A DNA stretch of 8,184 nucleotides from positions 1 to 8,184 of the forward strand of contig CAYMWV010000159.1 of the NCBI GenBank assembly GCA_964394395.1. The letters are read 5' to 3'. The translations under genes and the position numbers were made by a program. How positions within the stretch are numbered: position 1 is the first letter of the stretch; each line of letters starts with the position of its first letter. The DNA comes from Sediminispirochaeta sp964394395 (GTDB lineage: Bacteria > Spirochaetota > Spirochaetia > DSM-16054 > Sediminispirochaetaceae). Shown piece after piece: positions 1 to 7,039 of this stretch. Below the pieces are notes generated by a model. It worked only from the letters and a program-made list of their open reading frames with translations. It had not been told where the DNA came from and did no database searches.

Positions 1-1
1 G

Positions 2-106
2 GCTCAACTTTGGGATATCCTTCGTCACAAAAAAGTAGAAATATCAGCCCCCAAAATCCCGCAAATCCATCTCCCAAAAAAGTTCACCATCCATACCAAT
101 GAGTAA
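2..106 (+). CDS. possible 3' end of an unidentified gene, cut by the window edge
   Basis: Frame 2 is open from the window edge to a TAA at 104-106, giving 34 residues that begin AQLWDILRHKKVEI and end KKFTIHTNE. The composition, with alternating hydrophobic and basic residues, looks like a genuine protein C-terminus, but it is too short to assign to a family. Frame 1 is also open, to a TGA at 100-102, but its product is Ser/Pro/Asn/Gln-rich and less protein-like, so frame 2 is preferred. If real, the gene converges on the AEC permease with only 6 bp between the two stop codons, leaving no room for a separate terminator. The start and the domain content lie outside the window. Confidence 0.35.
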   Translation, partial: AQLWDILRHKKVEISAPKIPQIHLPKKFTIHTNE

Positions 107-112
107 AGAACC

Positions 113-1063
113 TCAGAAGGAGATGAATAACAAGATAAGCAGCGGTATCAATATCACTGATACCAGAGTATGCAGTGATAGAACTGCTGAAGCAAAGGCT
201 TCCTCCTCGGCTTCCCCCGGTTTAAGAAAAACCGGTATGACAAAGGGAGGGGGAAGAAGAAACATGGTCCACACCGCCGCCAGATAGATACGGGGAAGGG
301 GCAGGATATCACGTAATAGCAAAAATGATATACCTGCAGCCAAAACCCCGTTCAAAACAAGACGAAGACCTATAACGCCAAGAGCAGAAGGAAGACGCTT
401 ACGATTAATTTCCATGGTATACCCAATGGAGATACAGATAAGCGGAACCGTCAAGCCTCCAAGGATGTCCAGAAGGGAGCGGAAAGTGAGAAAAAGGGTA
501 GTTTCTGCAAAGGGGAAAAACCTGTTCAGAACCCCCACGATCAAGCCGGAAATAATGGCGATGATCACCGGAGAGCGAAGAGCCCGGGTAAAACCGGAGA
601 AGAAAGTCGCCTCTTCGCCGGTACCACGAACTAAAAGAGGCATGAGCACAAGAAATACAAAGAGCACCTGTCCAAGATCGGTTGCCGCAAAGACCCCAAG
701 CTCCTCTTTCCCAAACAGGGAGAGAAAGAGGGCATAGCCCAGCATCCCCGCCTCATATCCGGCAAAGAGGAATGGAGCTGTTCGTCGCCCGGGCTGAATC
801 CTTCCTGCAATAATCCGCCCCAGGGCCAGCATAATCAGGCAGGAGAGGAAAAGCAGTCCCACCATAATCACCATACCCTTTGAAACCGAAAGGGAGAAGA
901 AAGCAACAAAGAGGAGTGAAGGCAATGCCACATCCACGGTCAGCTTCTTAAGCCCCTCCTGAACAGCTGAAGAGATGAAATGGCTCCGTTTAAAGAGATA
1001 GCCCAGAGAAAAGAGAGCAAAAAGAGGTACCACTGATGTAACTAGCTCCTGAAATGATATCAT
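113..1063 (-). CDS. AEC (auxin efflux carrier) family permease
   Basis: An integral inner-membrane transporter of the auxin efflux carrier/Mem_trans family. Bacterial members export or exchange small organic anions such as malate, but the substrate cannot be read here. The 316-residue product fits the usual length of about 300-320. It is hydrophobic along its whole length, with roughly ten membrane segments in the family's two blocks of five separated by a short charged middle loop. The N-terminus, with VVPLFALFSLGYLFKR followed by a TVDVALPSLLF stretch, is the typical first hairpin. The ATG at 1063 is preferred over the TTG at 1066 because GGAG at 1071-1074 sits 7 nt upstream of it. The gene stands alone on the minus strand, divergent from the M48 protease, so no operon partner hints at the substrate. 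Family call is solid; substrate unknown. Confidence 0.9.
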   Translation of the reverse strand: MISFQELVTSVVPLFALFSLGYLFKRSHFISSAVQEGLKKLTVDVALPSLLFVAFFSLSVSKGMVIMVGLLFLSCLIMLALGRIIAGRIQPGRRTAPFLFAGYEAGMLGYALFLSLFGKEELGVFAATDLGQVLFVFLVLMPLLVRGTGEEATFFSGFTRALRSPVIIAIISGLIVGVLNRFFPFAETTLFLTFRSLLDILGGLTVPLICISIGYTMEINRKRLPSALGVIGLRLVLNGVLAAGISFLLLRDILPLPRIYLAAVWTMFLLPPPFVIPVFLKPGEAEEEAFASAVLSLHTLVSVILIPLLILLFISF

Positions 1064-1070
1064 CAATCTT

Positions 1071-1080
1071 CTCCATCCTT
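1071..1080 (-). promoter_or_regulatory. ribosome binding site fixing the AEC permease start
   Basis: On the minus strand the sequence reads AAGGATGGAG, then 7 nt to the ATG at 1063 and 4 nt to the TTG at 1066. The 7-nt spacing favours ATG as the start. Confidence 0.6.
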
Positions 1081-1098
1081 TACAACACTACTGAGGAC

Positions 1099-1128
1099 AT
1101 CATAATACATTTCCCACTATTTCGGTAA
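1099..1128 (-). promoter_or_regulatory. candidate sigma70-type promoter of the AEC permease
   Basis: On the minus strand, TTACCG (1128-1123) is followed after 18 nt by TATGAT (1104-1099). The -10 is good (5 of 6) and the -35 partial. It lies 35-65 bp upstream of the permease start, which leaves a normal leader containing the ribosome binding site. Read by eye only. Confidence 0.35.
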
Positions 1129-1142
1129 CAGCAGATAAGGGT

Positions 1143-1148
1143 TATACT
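1143..1148 (+). promoter_or_regulatory. candidate -10 element for the M48 protease transcript
   Basis: TATACT lies in the 170-bp divergent gap. The -35 region around 1120-1125 (TTTCGG) matches the consensus poorly. A second -10-like hexamer, TATGAT, is at 1153-1158. Either could serve the rightward transcript; the choice between them is not decidable by eye. Confidence 0.3.
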
Positions 1149-1153
1149 TGGCT

Positions 1154-1234
1154 ATGATGAAGAACCAAGCCCCTGGAGCACTACCTTTTATTCACTTGGG
1201 CAGAGGCATAGCGCACCAAAAAGGAGAAGCATAA
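1154..1234 (+). CDS. possible 26-codon leader ORF upstream of the M48 protease
   Basis: An ORF starting ATGATG at 1154 encodes 26 residues (beginning MMKNQAPGALPF, ending HQKGEA). It stops with TAA at 1232-1234, sharing one base with the protease ATG (TAATG). The junction is of the kind that permits translational coupling, and the protease ribosome binding site AAGGAG lies inside the ORF. There is no Shine-Dalgarno sequence before 1154, although the TATACT at 1143-1148 would put transcription initiation near this ATG. The peptide resembles nothing I know and could be chance. Confidence 0.2.
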   Translation: MMKNQAPGALPFIHLGRGIAHQKGEA

Positions 1235-2256
1235 TGGAAGACCGTACCACATTAAAAGATATCAGCCCAAATAGCTGGGAGCATCCCGCCGACCGGGCTG
1301 CCCTCTCAGCCCTGAAAACCGTTCCCGGTATCGACACGGTGCTCAAATTCTTTCTCGGCAACACCAATGAAAAGCAGTTTCGGATGCTCTTTCTGGCAAC
1401 ATCGGTTCGGGTGGGCGAGAATCAGTTTCCGGGGGTTTATAAGCAGCTTCATGAGGCGTGCCGCATCCTCGATGTCGATCCGGTTCCCGAGCTCTATGTA
1501 CAGCAAACACCATTCTTCAATGCCGGGGCTTTGGGGGTGGAGCGGCCATTTCTTACCATAAACTCCTCCACACTGGATATTCTTGATGAAGAGGAGCTAC
1601 TCTATGTAATCGGCCACGAGCTGGGCCACTGTATCTCCGGCCATGTCCTCTACAAGACCCTCCTGGCCTTTCTGATGAACGTCTCCTCCTGGTTTCTCCG
1701 CTTTCCCGGTATCGCCCTGGTGATGCAGGGGCTTCTCTTTGCCCTTCGGGAGTGGGACCGGAAAAGTGAGCTCTCCGCTGACCGGGCGGGGTTGCTCACG
1801 GTCCAGAATCCGGCAGCACTCTACACCGCTCTGATGAAGATGACCGGGGGCGGCAAGATCGGCGAAATGGATCTGAGCCGGTTCCTCGACCAGGCCGCAG
1901 AGTACGACCGTACAGGTAATGCAGGGGAGAGTTTTTTTAAATTTATCAATATGCTTACCGTGAGCCATCCATTTCCGGTAATCAGGCTGCCGGAGATAAA
2001 GGCGTGGAGGGACGGAGGAAGCTACGAAGCTATCCTGGAGGGGAATTATGAGCGCCGGGATGGAGAAGTAAAACGCAATATGTTCAACGATTTCGAAGAG
2101 GCCCGGCGGCAGTACCGGGAGGATATGGATAAAAGCGAGGATCCCCTGGCCCGGCTTGCATCGGATCTGGGGAAAACGGCTGATCGGATAGGAAAGGGGG
2201 CAGGTGATTTTCTCTCTTCTCTGTTTCACACCGAGGATGAAGGCCGGAAAGAGTAG
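1234..2256 (+). CDS. M48-family zinc metalloprotease (HELGH type)
   Basis: A 340-residue peptidase of family M48, the HtpX/Ste24/BepA group that degrades or matures envelope and membrane proteins. The zinc site is complete: HELGH at residues 128-132 gives both His ligands and the catalytic Glu129, and E179-L-S-A-D183 supplies the third ligand in the family ExxAD motif. Between them, residues 140-171 form two hydrophobic stretches (LLAFLMNVSSWFL and GIALVMQGLLFAL), placed where HtpX carries membrane segments, so the enzyme may sit on or in the inner membrane. There is no signal peptide and no N-terminal HtpX transmembrane pair. The last 60 or so residues are charged and partly amphipathic. AAGGAG at 1221-1226 lies 7 nt before the ATG and fixes the start. 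It is alone on its strand and converges on the 2316-4283 gene. Substrate unknown. Confidence 0.9.
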   Translation: MEDRTTLKDISPNSWEHPADRAALSALKTVPGIDTVLKFFLGNTNEKQFRMLFLATSVRVGENQFPGVYKQLHEACRILDVDPVPELYVQQTPFFNAGALGVERPFLTINSSTLDILDEEELLYVIGHELGHCISGHVLYKTLLAFLMNVSSWFLRFPGIALVMQGLLFALREWDRKSELSADRAGLLTVQNPAALYTALMKMTGGGKIGEMDLSRFLDQAAEYDRTGNAGESFFKFINMLTVSHPFPVIRLPEIKAWRDGGSYEAILEGNYERRDGEVKRNMFNDFEEARRQYREDMDKSEDPLARLASDLGKTADRIGKGAGDFLSSLFHTEDEGRKE

Positions 2257-2315
2257 CCCTCAGCTCCGCCAAAGAGAGCTTGATCTACGATACTGGTCAC
2301 TATGATGCTGATCCC

Positions 2316-4283
2316 TCACTCATTTTCATCCGCTGTTGCTTCTCCATTTGCCGATGTAGCAGGTGCAGCAGGGGTGGCAGCTTCAGACGGGGATGCTGAA
2401 TCCTCCGAGTCCGCAGGAGCTGGCGAATTGGAAGGAGGAGCTGGAGCTGCCGGGGTCTGAGCAGGAAGTCTGTTGTCCCGGAAATGAATCACCACCTCTT
2501 CCCTGTTCCGCCGATGTCGAACCTTTACATAGAATGTCTCAGTATTACGGTCGTAGTACCATCCGCCAGCATCATACGCCTGAAACTGCCGGGTACCGTT
2601 CCAGCGAATTCCATACAACTCGATGTAGCTAAAAGCGGGGACGTTTCGAACAACCATGAGATGGGTATCGCCGGAGGGAAAAGAGAAACTGATGGCCCAG
2701 GAGTCGCTTCCCCGGCTGGCACTGATCCCCTGGCCAACAGTGTGGAGAGATACCTGGCTGTCCAGCTCGTTAAAAAGAAAAACGTTTCTCGGGATATAGT
2801 TGTTTTCAGCTATAAGGCCATAGATTGTCTCGGGAAGCAGATAGCCCTCTTGCACTTGCCCGCTTCCTTCAGCAACAACTCGTTCGGGGAGAACCCCATA
2901 TTCGTCAGACTTGCTCAGAATGGAATGGATCATCGTCCAGCCCAACTCTTCAAAGAGGGGCTTATCCTCTGCAACCCCGATCTCCTGTAAATAATAAGCT
3001 GCCCGCAAGCTGCTCCTCAATTCAGAACTAGCTCTTTTCAGGCCATCCCTGTTTTCAAGAAGGAACACTCCTTGACCAATCCGGCCGATCCGGGGAAGAA
3101 GCTTTGCTTCAATGAGAGGCAGCAAGTGTGAAAAACCGCTGAACCGTTCGGAATAGAGATCCCTTGAATCGATATAAGCCTCAGCCAGACCAGATAGCTC
3201 CTCTGAGGAAAATGGTTTCTCCAGAAGCGCGCCGGAACTGAAGAGGTTTGCAAGCTCTTCAATAAGCTCCCCATCTCCATCCACCAGCAAGAGCTCTACA
3301 AGATGGGAGGTGACGGCAAACAGTTCCGGATCGGCGGATTTTACATAACTGCGAATAGCGGAGATATCCTCCTCCCTCTTGATCCTGTACGTATCTTCAT
3401 GGGTAAGAATTGAACCGGTATAAGGTGAGGACTCCCAGGAAACCATATCCTGATGACGGGCGCTTATTCCCTTCATTTCTCCAAGATCTACCGACTCCCT
3501 TCTGCGATACCCCTCGGCGATCAGAGCGATCAGGGCAGACTCATTGAAAACCAGTGAGCCGTCAGGAGTGCTCCAGCTCTCCTCCGCCTGGTTAAAACGC
3601 CCGCTCCTCCAGCCCCGATAGGCAGATTCCAGATAGTCGCGAAGCAGGGCTTCGCTCTCCGATTTCTCCACCGGCGGTTCTCCCCGGAAAAACCAGAACC
3701 GTCTTGGATCCCCTTCCAGGCCGGAGAGAATAGAAACAGAACCACCATCACCATTAAGAAGAAGGGCGGAATCATCACTGATACTACTCTTGTGAAAATC
3801 CAGAAGATAGGAATCTCCCCGCATATTGAGCAGCGCTCCAGGTAGGTGCTTCAGTTTAGTCAGTCTCCACCCTTTCCCTTCCCAACTGTTCTCATCTGCG
3901 GGAGTTCCAACGAACAAAGGGAGTTTGATTTGAGCCGCAACATCCCCGGGAGAGGAGAGCTCAATACGCCCTGTCTTCTGGAAAGCCAAACTAAGACCCT
4001 CCTTATAAGAGACGATAATGTGCTGCTGATCTCCCTCTACCGATTGAAGGGTAAGGTAATTCCCAGGGACGGTGATATCCCGTTCCAGATCGATGCTCTT
4101 TCCAAAAAAGAGTAACTCCGCTTCAATCCCGCTGTTTCCCCTGGTTCCGGAAACCGAAAAGAGTCCGGAACTGAATGAGAAGGATTGCCGATCCCCCGCA
4201 TTGTGCTGGGACAGGAAAAAAAAGACCAAAGCTATGTAGATAAGGGGAATAACATAATATTGAACACCCAACTTGCTTTTCAT
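2316..4283 (-). CDS. large membrane-anchored envelope protein of unknown function
   Basis: I do not recognise this 655-residue protein as a named family. A short basic N-terminus precedes one hydrophobic segment (residues 10-25, YVIPLIYIALVFFFL) with no lipobox and no clear cleavage site, so it is probably an uncleaved anchor with the rest outside the cytoplasm. Residues about 30-200 look beta-rich. About 210-520 look mainly helical, with an EALLRDYLESAYRGW stretch and AYIDSRDLYSE. About 530-605 look like a beta-sandwich-type module (GGWYYDRNTETFYVKVRHRR). The final 49 residues are a low-complexity Pro/Ala/Ser/Glu tail. Start choice: ATG at 4283 places the charged start and hydrophobic segment correctly. 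An ATG at 4361 would add 26 unlikely polar residues and overlap the divergent gene. No Shine-Dalgarno sequence precedes 4283. It is transcribed away from the TPR/TraB pair and may belong to the same envelope process. Confidence 0.8.
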   Translation of the reverse strand: MKSKLGVQYYVIPLIYIALVFFFLSQHNAGDRQSFSFSSGLFSVSGTRGNSGIEAELLFFGKSIDLERDITVPGNYLTLQSVEGDQQHIIVSYKEGLSLAFQKTGRIELSSPGDVAAQIKLPLFVGTPADENSWEGKGWRLTKLKHLPGALLNMRGDSYLLDFHKSSISDDSALLLNGDGGSVSILSGLEGDPRRFWFFRGEPPVEKSESEALLRDYLESAYRGWRSGRFNQAEESWSTPDGSLVFNESALIALIAEGYRRRESVDLGEMKGISARHQDMVSWESSPYTGSILTHEDTYRIKREEDISAIRSYVKSADPELFAVTSHLVELLLVDGDGELIEELANLFSSGALLEKPFSSEELSGLAEAYIDSRDLYSERFSGFSHLLPLIEAKLLPRIGRIGQGVFLLENRDGLKRASSELRSSLRAAYYLQEIGVAEDKPLFEELGWTMIHSILSKSDEYGVLPERVVAEGSGQVQEGYLLPETIYGLIAENNYIPRNVFLFNELDSQVSLHTVGQGISASRGSDSWAISFSFPSGDTHLMVVRNVPAFSYIELYGIRWNGTRQFQAYDAGGWYYDRNTETFYVKVRHRRNREEVVIHFRDNRLPAQTPAAPAPPSNSPAPADSEDSASPSEAATPAAPATSANGEATADENE

Positions 4284-4292
4284 TTTACGCTG

Positions 4293-4321
4293 ATTGTACC
4301 AATCCGGGCCTCCCTGTGCAA
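4293..4321 (-). promoter_or_regulatory. sigma70-type promoter of the large envelope protein gene
   Basis: On the minus strand, TTGCAC (4321-4316) is followed after exactly 17 nt by TACAAT (4298-4293). Four of six -35 bases and five of six -10 bases match consensus. Initiation 6-8 nt past the -10 would fall at about 4287-4285, only 1-4 nt before the ATG at 4283, which would give an essentially leaderless message. That agrees with the absence of a Shine-Dalgarno sequence there. Confidence 0.55.
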
Positions 4322-4323
4322 CC

Positions 4324-4353
4324 TTGTTTTTTTCACCCCGACAACGGTATAGT
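4324..4353 (+). promoter_or_regulatory. sigma70-type promoter of the TPR lipoprotein-TraB operon
   Basis: TTGTTT (4324-4329) is followed after 18 nt by TATAGT (4348-4353). Four of six -35 bases and five of six -10 bases match. Initiation would fall at about 4359-4361, on or beside the ATG at 4360. The only Shine-Dalgarno-like bases (AGGG, 4354-4357) are 2 nt from the ATG, too close for normal use. The two -35 boxes of the divergent promoters are separated by 2 bp. Confidence 0.5.
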
Positions 4354-4359
4354 AGGGCC

Positions 4360-5826
4360 ATGAAACAGAAAACAACCAGGAATGAATCATCCCTTACGGA
4401 ATTTATCTACCTTTTATCCTTCCCTGCTATTTCGATCCTCCTCTTATCCCTGCTGTTTCTCACCGCCTGTACCAGCCTTTCCGACAGGGATAAACCGGAA
4501 GCTGAAAAGCCGGAAGCCCCGCAGGAGGAAAAGGAACTCCCAAAGGAAGAGCCATCACCCTATGAGGCGATTAGCTCCCATCTGGCAGCAGGCAAGCCGG
4601 AAGAGGCGTTGAAAGCTTTTGAAAAGGCGAGGGAGGAGGACCCCGACTCCACCGAAACCGCCCTGTTGCGCTCAGGACTGCTTATCAGTCTGGGTAGAAC
4701 AGAAGAGGCGAAGAAAAGCCTTGAAAAAGTGATGGAAGATGATCCGGAAAACCCCGACCTCCTCTTCGCCGCTGCCCTCATCGCCGGCCTCGAAGGAGAT
4801 GAGGAGGAGCAGAAAGCACTCCTGCAGGAGACAGTTTCTAAGGACCCCGACCACGGCAGTGCCCAAGCTGCTCTGGGAGAGATCCATCTGAAAGAACGGG
4901 ATTACGAAAAGGCAGAGGAGGCATTTAAAAAAAGCATCGACGCCGAGCCGGAGAATGTGGTGGCCCGGGCCGGATACGGGAACCTGCTGCTTCGACAAAA
5001 GAAGTATGAAGCGTCGGTAGAGCAGCTAAACAGAGCAGTAGAGGAGTATCCCCAATATCCCTTTGCCTGGATAGACCGGGGCAAAGCAAAATCGGGATTG
5101 GGTCTCAACAAGGAAGCTCTGGAAGATCTCTCCAAAGCCGTAGCCCTTGATCCGGGCCATTACTGGCACTACATCGACCGGGGACGGGTCTACCTCTACG
5201 ACGGAAAGAGCGAAGAGGCAAAAGTCGATTTTCTTACCGCCCGGGATATTGATCCGGATTACTTTTTAGCCTACGTCTACCTGGCTGGAATCGAACGGGA
5301 CCGGGATAACTGGCCTGAAGCGCTGGAGTATTACAGAGAGACCCTGAGCCGCAAGCCCGATTATTTCCACGCCTATCTCCCCGCCGCCACCAGTGCCTTT
5401 CTTACTGAAGATTATCGTTACGCTGCCAAAATGTTCAAAAAATCTGCGGAAACCTTCCCCAGGGAGCACAGCTACAAACTCCTGCAGGGCGTGAGTCTTC
5501 TTGCCGCAGGGGAAGATGAATCGGGAAAGGCGCACTTCCGCAAACTGATGGGAACCCTTCCCAAAGAGGGGTACTTCTACGATATCGCCCGGATGTTTAC
5601 CGAACGCCGGTACGACTCCTATTTAGTATCAAAACTGGGGCTGGAAAAAGAGATCCCCTTAAAAGCCCGGGTCTGGTTCTATCTCGGCCTTTTCTATAAG
5701 ATTGGAGGTCTTGAAGAGCTGGCAAACCGCTACCTGACGGAGGTACAGGATGCCGCCGTTTATGGCATGTATGAAACCGACCTGGCAGATTTTATATTGG
5801 ATTCCGAGGAGTATGTAAATAGATGA
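4360..5826 (+). CDS. TPR-repeat lipoprotein
   Basis: A 488-residue secreted scaffold protein. Residues 1-36 are a lipoprotein signal peptide with a long hydrophobic core, ending in lipobox L34-T-A-C37, so Cys37 would be the lipidated first residue. Thr38 at +2 is not an inner-membrane retention signal, so outer-membrane placement is possible. An acidic Lys/Glu/Pro linker (about 42-68) follows, then roughly ten consecutive tetratricopeptide repeats (about 70-405) with the 34-residue spacing and the usual turn (for example EEALKAFEKAREEDPDS, YEKAEEAFKKSIDAEPEN). A less regular helical C-terminus closes the protein. TPR arrays bind other proteins; the partner is not shown here. An upstream ATG at 4294 would put 22 polar residues before the signal peptide and is rejected. 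It overlaps TraB by ATGA, so the two are probably made together. Confidence 0.9.
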   Translation: MKQKTTRNESSLTEFIYLLSFPAISILLLSLLFLTACTSLSDRDKPEAEKPEAPQEEKELPKEEPSPYEAISSHLAAGKPEEALKAFEKAREEDPDSTETALLRSGLLISLGRTEEAKKSLEKVMEDDPENPDLLFAAALIAGLEGDEEEQKALLQETVSKDPDHGSAQAALGEIHLKERDYEKAEEAFKKSIDAEPENVVARAGYGNLLLRQKKYEASVEQLNRAVEEYPQYPFAWIDRGKAKSGLGLNKEALEDLSKAVALDPGHYWHYIDRGRVYLYDGKSEEAKVDFLTARDIDPDYFLAYVYLAGIERDRDNWPEALEYYRETLSRKPDYFHAYLPAATSAFLTEDYRYAAKMFKKSAETFPREHSYKLLQGVSLLAAGEDESGKAHFRKLMGTLPKEGYFYDIARMFTERRYDSYLVSKLGLEKEIPLKARVWFYLGLFYKIGGLEELANRYLTEVQDAAVYGMYETDLADFILDSEEYVNR

Positions 5827-7037
5827 GTGAAATTACCCTTACCGAACAGAGCGATACCGTTACCCGCCTCGCCTTTGAAGAGCGGGAGATTATTCTCCTC
5901 GGAACCGCCCATGTCTCCGGCGAAAGTGTCACTGAAGTGCGCCGGGTCATCACCGAGGAGCAGCCGGACCATGTCTGTGTGGAAATTGATGCTGGACGCT
6001 ACAAAGCGATGACCGAAGGGCAGGACTGGAGCAACATGAGTATCGGCAAGGTGCTCAAACAGCGCCGGGGATTCCTCCTCCTGGCAAATCTGGCCCTCAC
6101 CTCCTTTCAGAGGAAGCTGGGAAGCGACCTGGGAAGTAAGCCCGGAGAGGAGATGCGGGCGGCTATCGACAGCGCCCGGGAGACAGGTGCCGAATTCAGC
6201 TTCTGCGACCGGGAAATCCAGACCACCCTGCGCCGGGCCTGGTCCAAAAGCTCCCTCTGGAACAAAAACAAGATGATCGCCTCCCTCCTGGGCTCGGTAT
6301 TCGGCTCGGAGAAACTGGAAGCCGAAGAGATCGAAAAGCTGAAAGAAAAGAGCGCCCTGGAAGAGATGATGCAGGAGCTGGCCTCCTACCTTCCCTCAGT
6401 CAAAGAGGTGCTCATCGACGAACGGGACCGATATCTGGCGACAAAAATCTTCCAGGCCAAGGGAAAGAAGATCGTTGCGGTCATCGGTGCGGGCCACGCA
6501 GGGGGAATTGTCAAGATTATCACATCCCTGGCGGCCCTGAACAACGGAAACCGGACTAGTCAGTTTGATTTGTCGGAAATTGAAACGGTCCCCCCCCCAT
6601 CGAAATTCACCAAGGTACTGCCCTGGATTATCCCTGCGGTGGTTCTTGCCATCATCGCCTCCGGCTTTATCCGGTCAGGATTTAGTCAGGGAATCGAAAT
6701 GTTCGGATACTGGGTTGCAGTAAACGCTCTCCTGGGAGGTGTGGGTGCCCTGGTGGCCCTGGCCCATCCAGTAACAATCCTGGTAACCATGGCCGCAGCC
6801 CCCTTTACCAGCCTGAACCCCACCATAGGAGTGGGAATCGTCTCAGGGATAGTGGAAGGGGCGATACGCAAGCCCCGGGTTATCGATTTTGAGCACCTCC
6901 ACGATGACATCCTTTCGGTTCGGGGTTTCTTTCGAAACCGCTTTACCCACGCCCTGGTGGTCTTTTTCCTGGCCAGTGTGGGAAGCGCTGTGGGAACCTT
7001 CGTGGCGTTTCCCTTCTTGCTTACCCTTATCCGATAA
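5823..7037 (+). CDS. TraB/PrgY-family protein with C-terminal membrane domain
   Basis: A 404-residue member of the TraB/PrgY (pheromone-shutdown-like, Tiki-related) family. The enterococcal plasmid members block pheromone activity, and Tiki relatives are metal-dependent proteases. The role of chromosomal bacterial copies is not established. Visible marks are the two GxxH motifs, G27-T-A-H30 near the N-terminus and G222-A-G-H225 at the domain end, Glu54 in VCVEID, and the conserved DERDRYLATKI stretch (residues 199-209). From about residue 266 the protein becomes membranous: helices near 266-286 and 293-315, a hydrophobic 317-348 region rich in Gly/Ala/Pro, and a last helix about 378-403. The start overlaps the TPR stop as ATGA, with GAGGAG at 5806-5811 upstream. 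A C9 run at 6590-6598 separates the two halves. Length and layout fit full-length family members. Confidence 0.88.
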   Translation: MSEITLTEQSDTVTRLAFEEREIILLGTAHVSGESVTEVRRVITEEQPDHVCVEIDAGRYKAMTEGQDWSNMSIGKVLKQRRGFLLLANLALTSFQRKLGSDLGSKPGEEMRAAIDSARETGAEFSFCDREIQTTLRRAWSKSSLWNKNKMIASLLGSVFGSEKLEAEEIEKLKEKSALEEMMQELASYLPSVKEVLIDERDRYLATKIFQAKGKKIVAVIGAGHAGGIVKIITSLAALNNGNRTSQFDLSEIETVPPPSKFTKVLPWIIPAVVLAIIASGFIRSGFSQGIEMFGYWVAVNALLGGVGALVALAHPVTILVTMAAAPFTSLNPTIGVGIVSGIVEGAIRKPRVIDFEHLHDDILSVRGFFRNRFTHALVVFFLASVGSAVGTFVAFPFLLTLIR

Positions 7038-7039
7038 AG

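Noticed and set aside
99..287. 62-codon plus-strand frame at the left end
   Set aside because: It runs antisense through the AEC permease C-terminus and is low-complexity Lys/Ser/Arg-rich, without family resemblance.
1597..2229. 210-codon open frame on the minus strand opposite the M48 gene
   Set aside because: It is the antisense shadow of a clear zinc protease; it is rich in Pro, Gly and His, has no recognisable domain and no ribosome binding site.
2257..2315. Possible bidirectional terminator between the convergent M48 and envelope-protein genes (GATC ... GATC around 2282-2313)
   Set aside because: The arms pair at only four bases before several mismatches, and no T run follows on either strand.
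2319..2465. The repetitive GC-rich sequence here considered as a DNA repeat element
   Set aside because: It is explained as the coding sequence of the Pro/Ala/Ser/Glu tail of the minus-strand protein; repeats are irregular at the DNA level.
2484..2990. 168-codon plus-strand open frame opposite the large envelope protein
   Set aside because: Composition is not protein-like, it lacks a ribosome binding site, and it lies wholly within the opposite gene.
4294..4359. Upstream ATG extending the TPR lipoprotein by 22 residues, and the mirror-image ATG at 4361 extending the minus-strand gene by 26
   Set aside because: Both extensions are polar, would bury the signal peptide or anchor inside the protein, overlap each other antisense, and cover the predicted divergent promoters.
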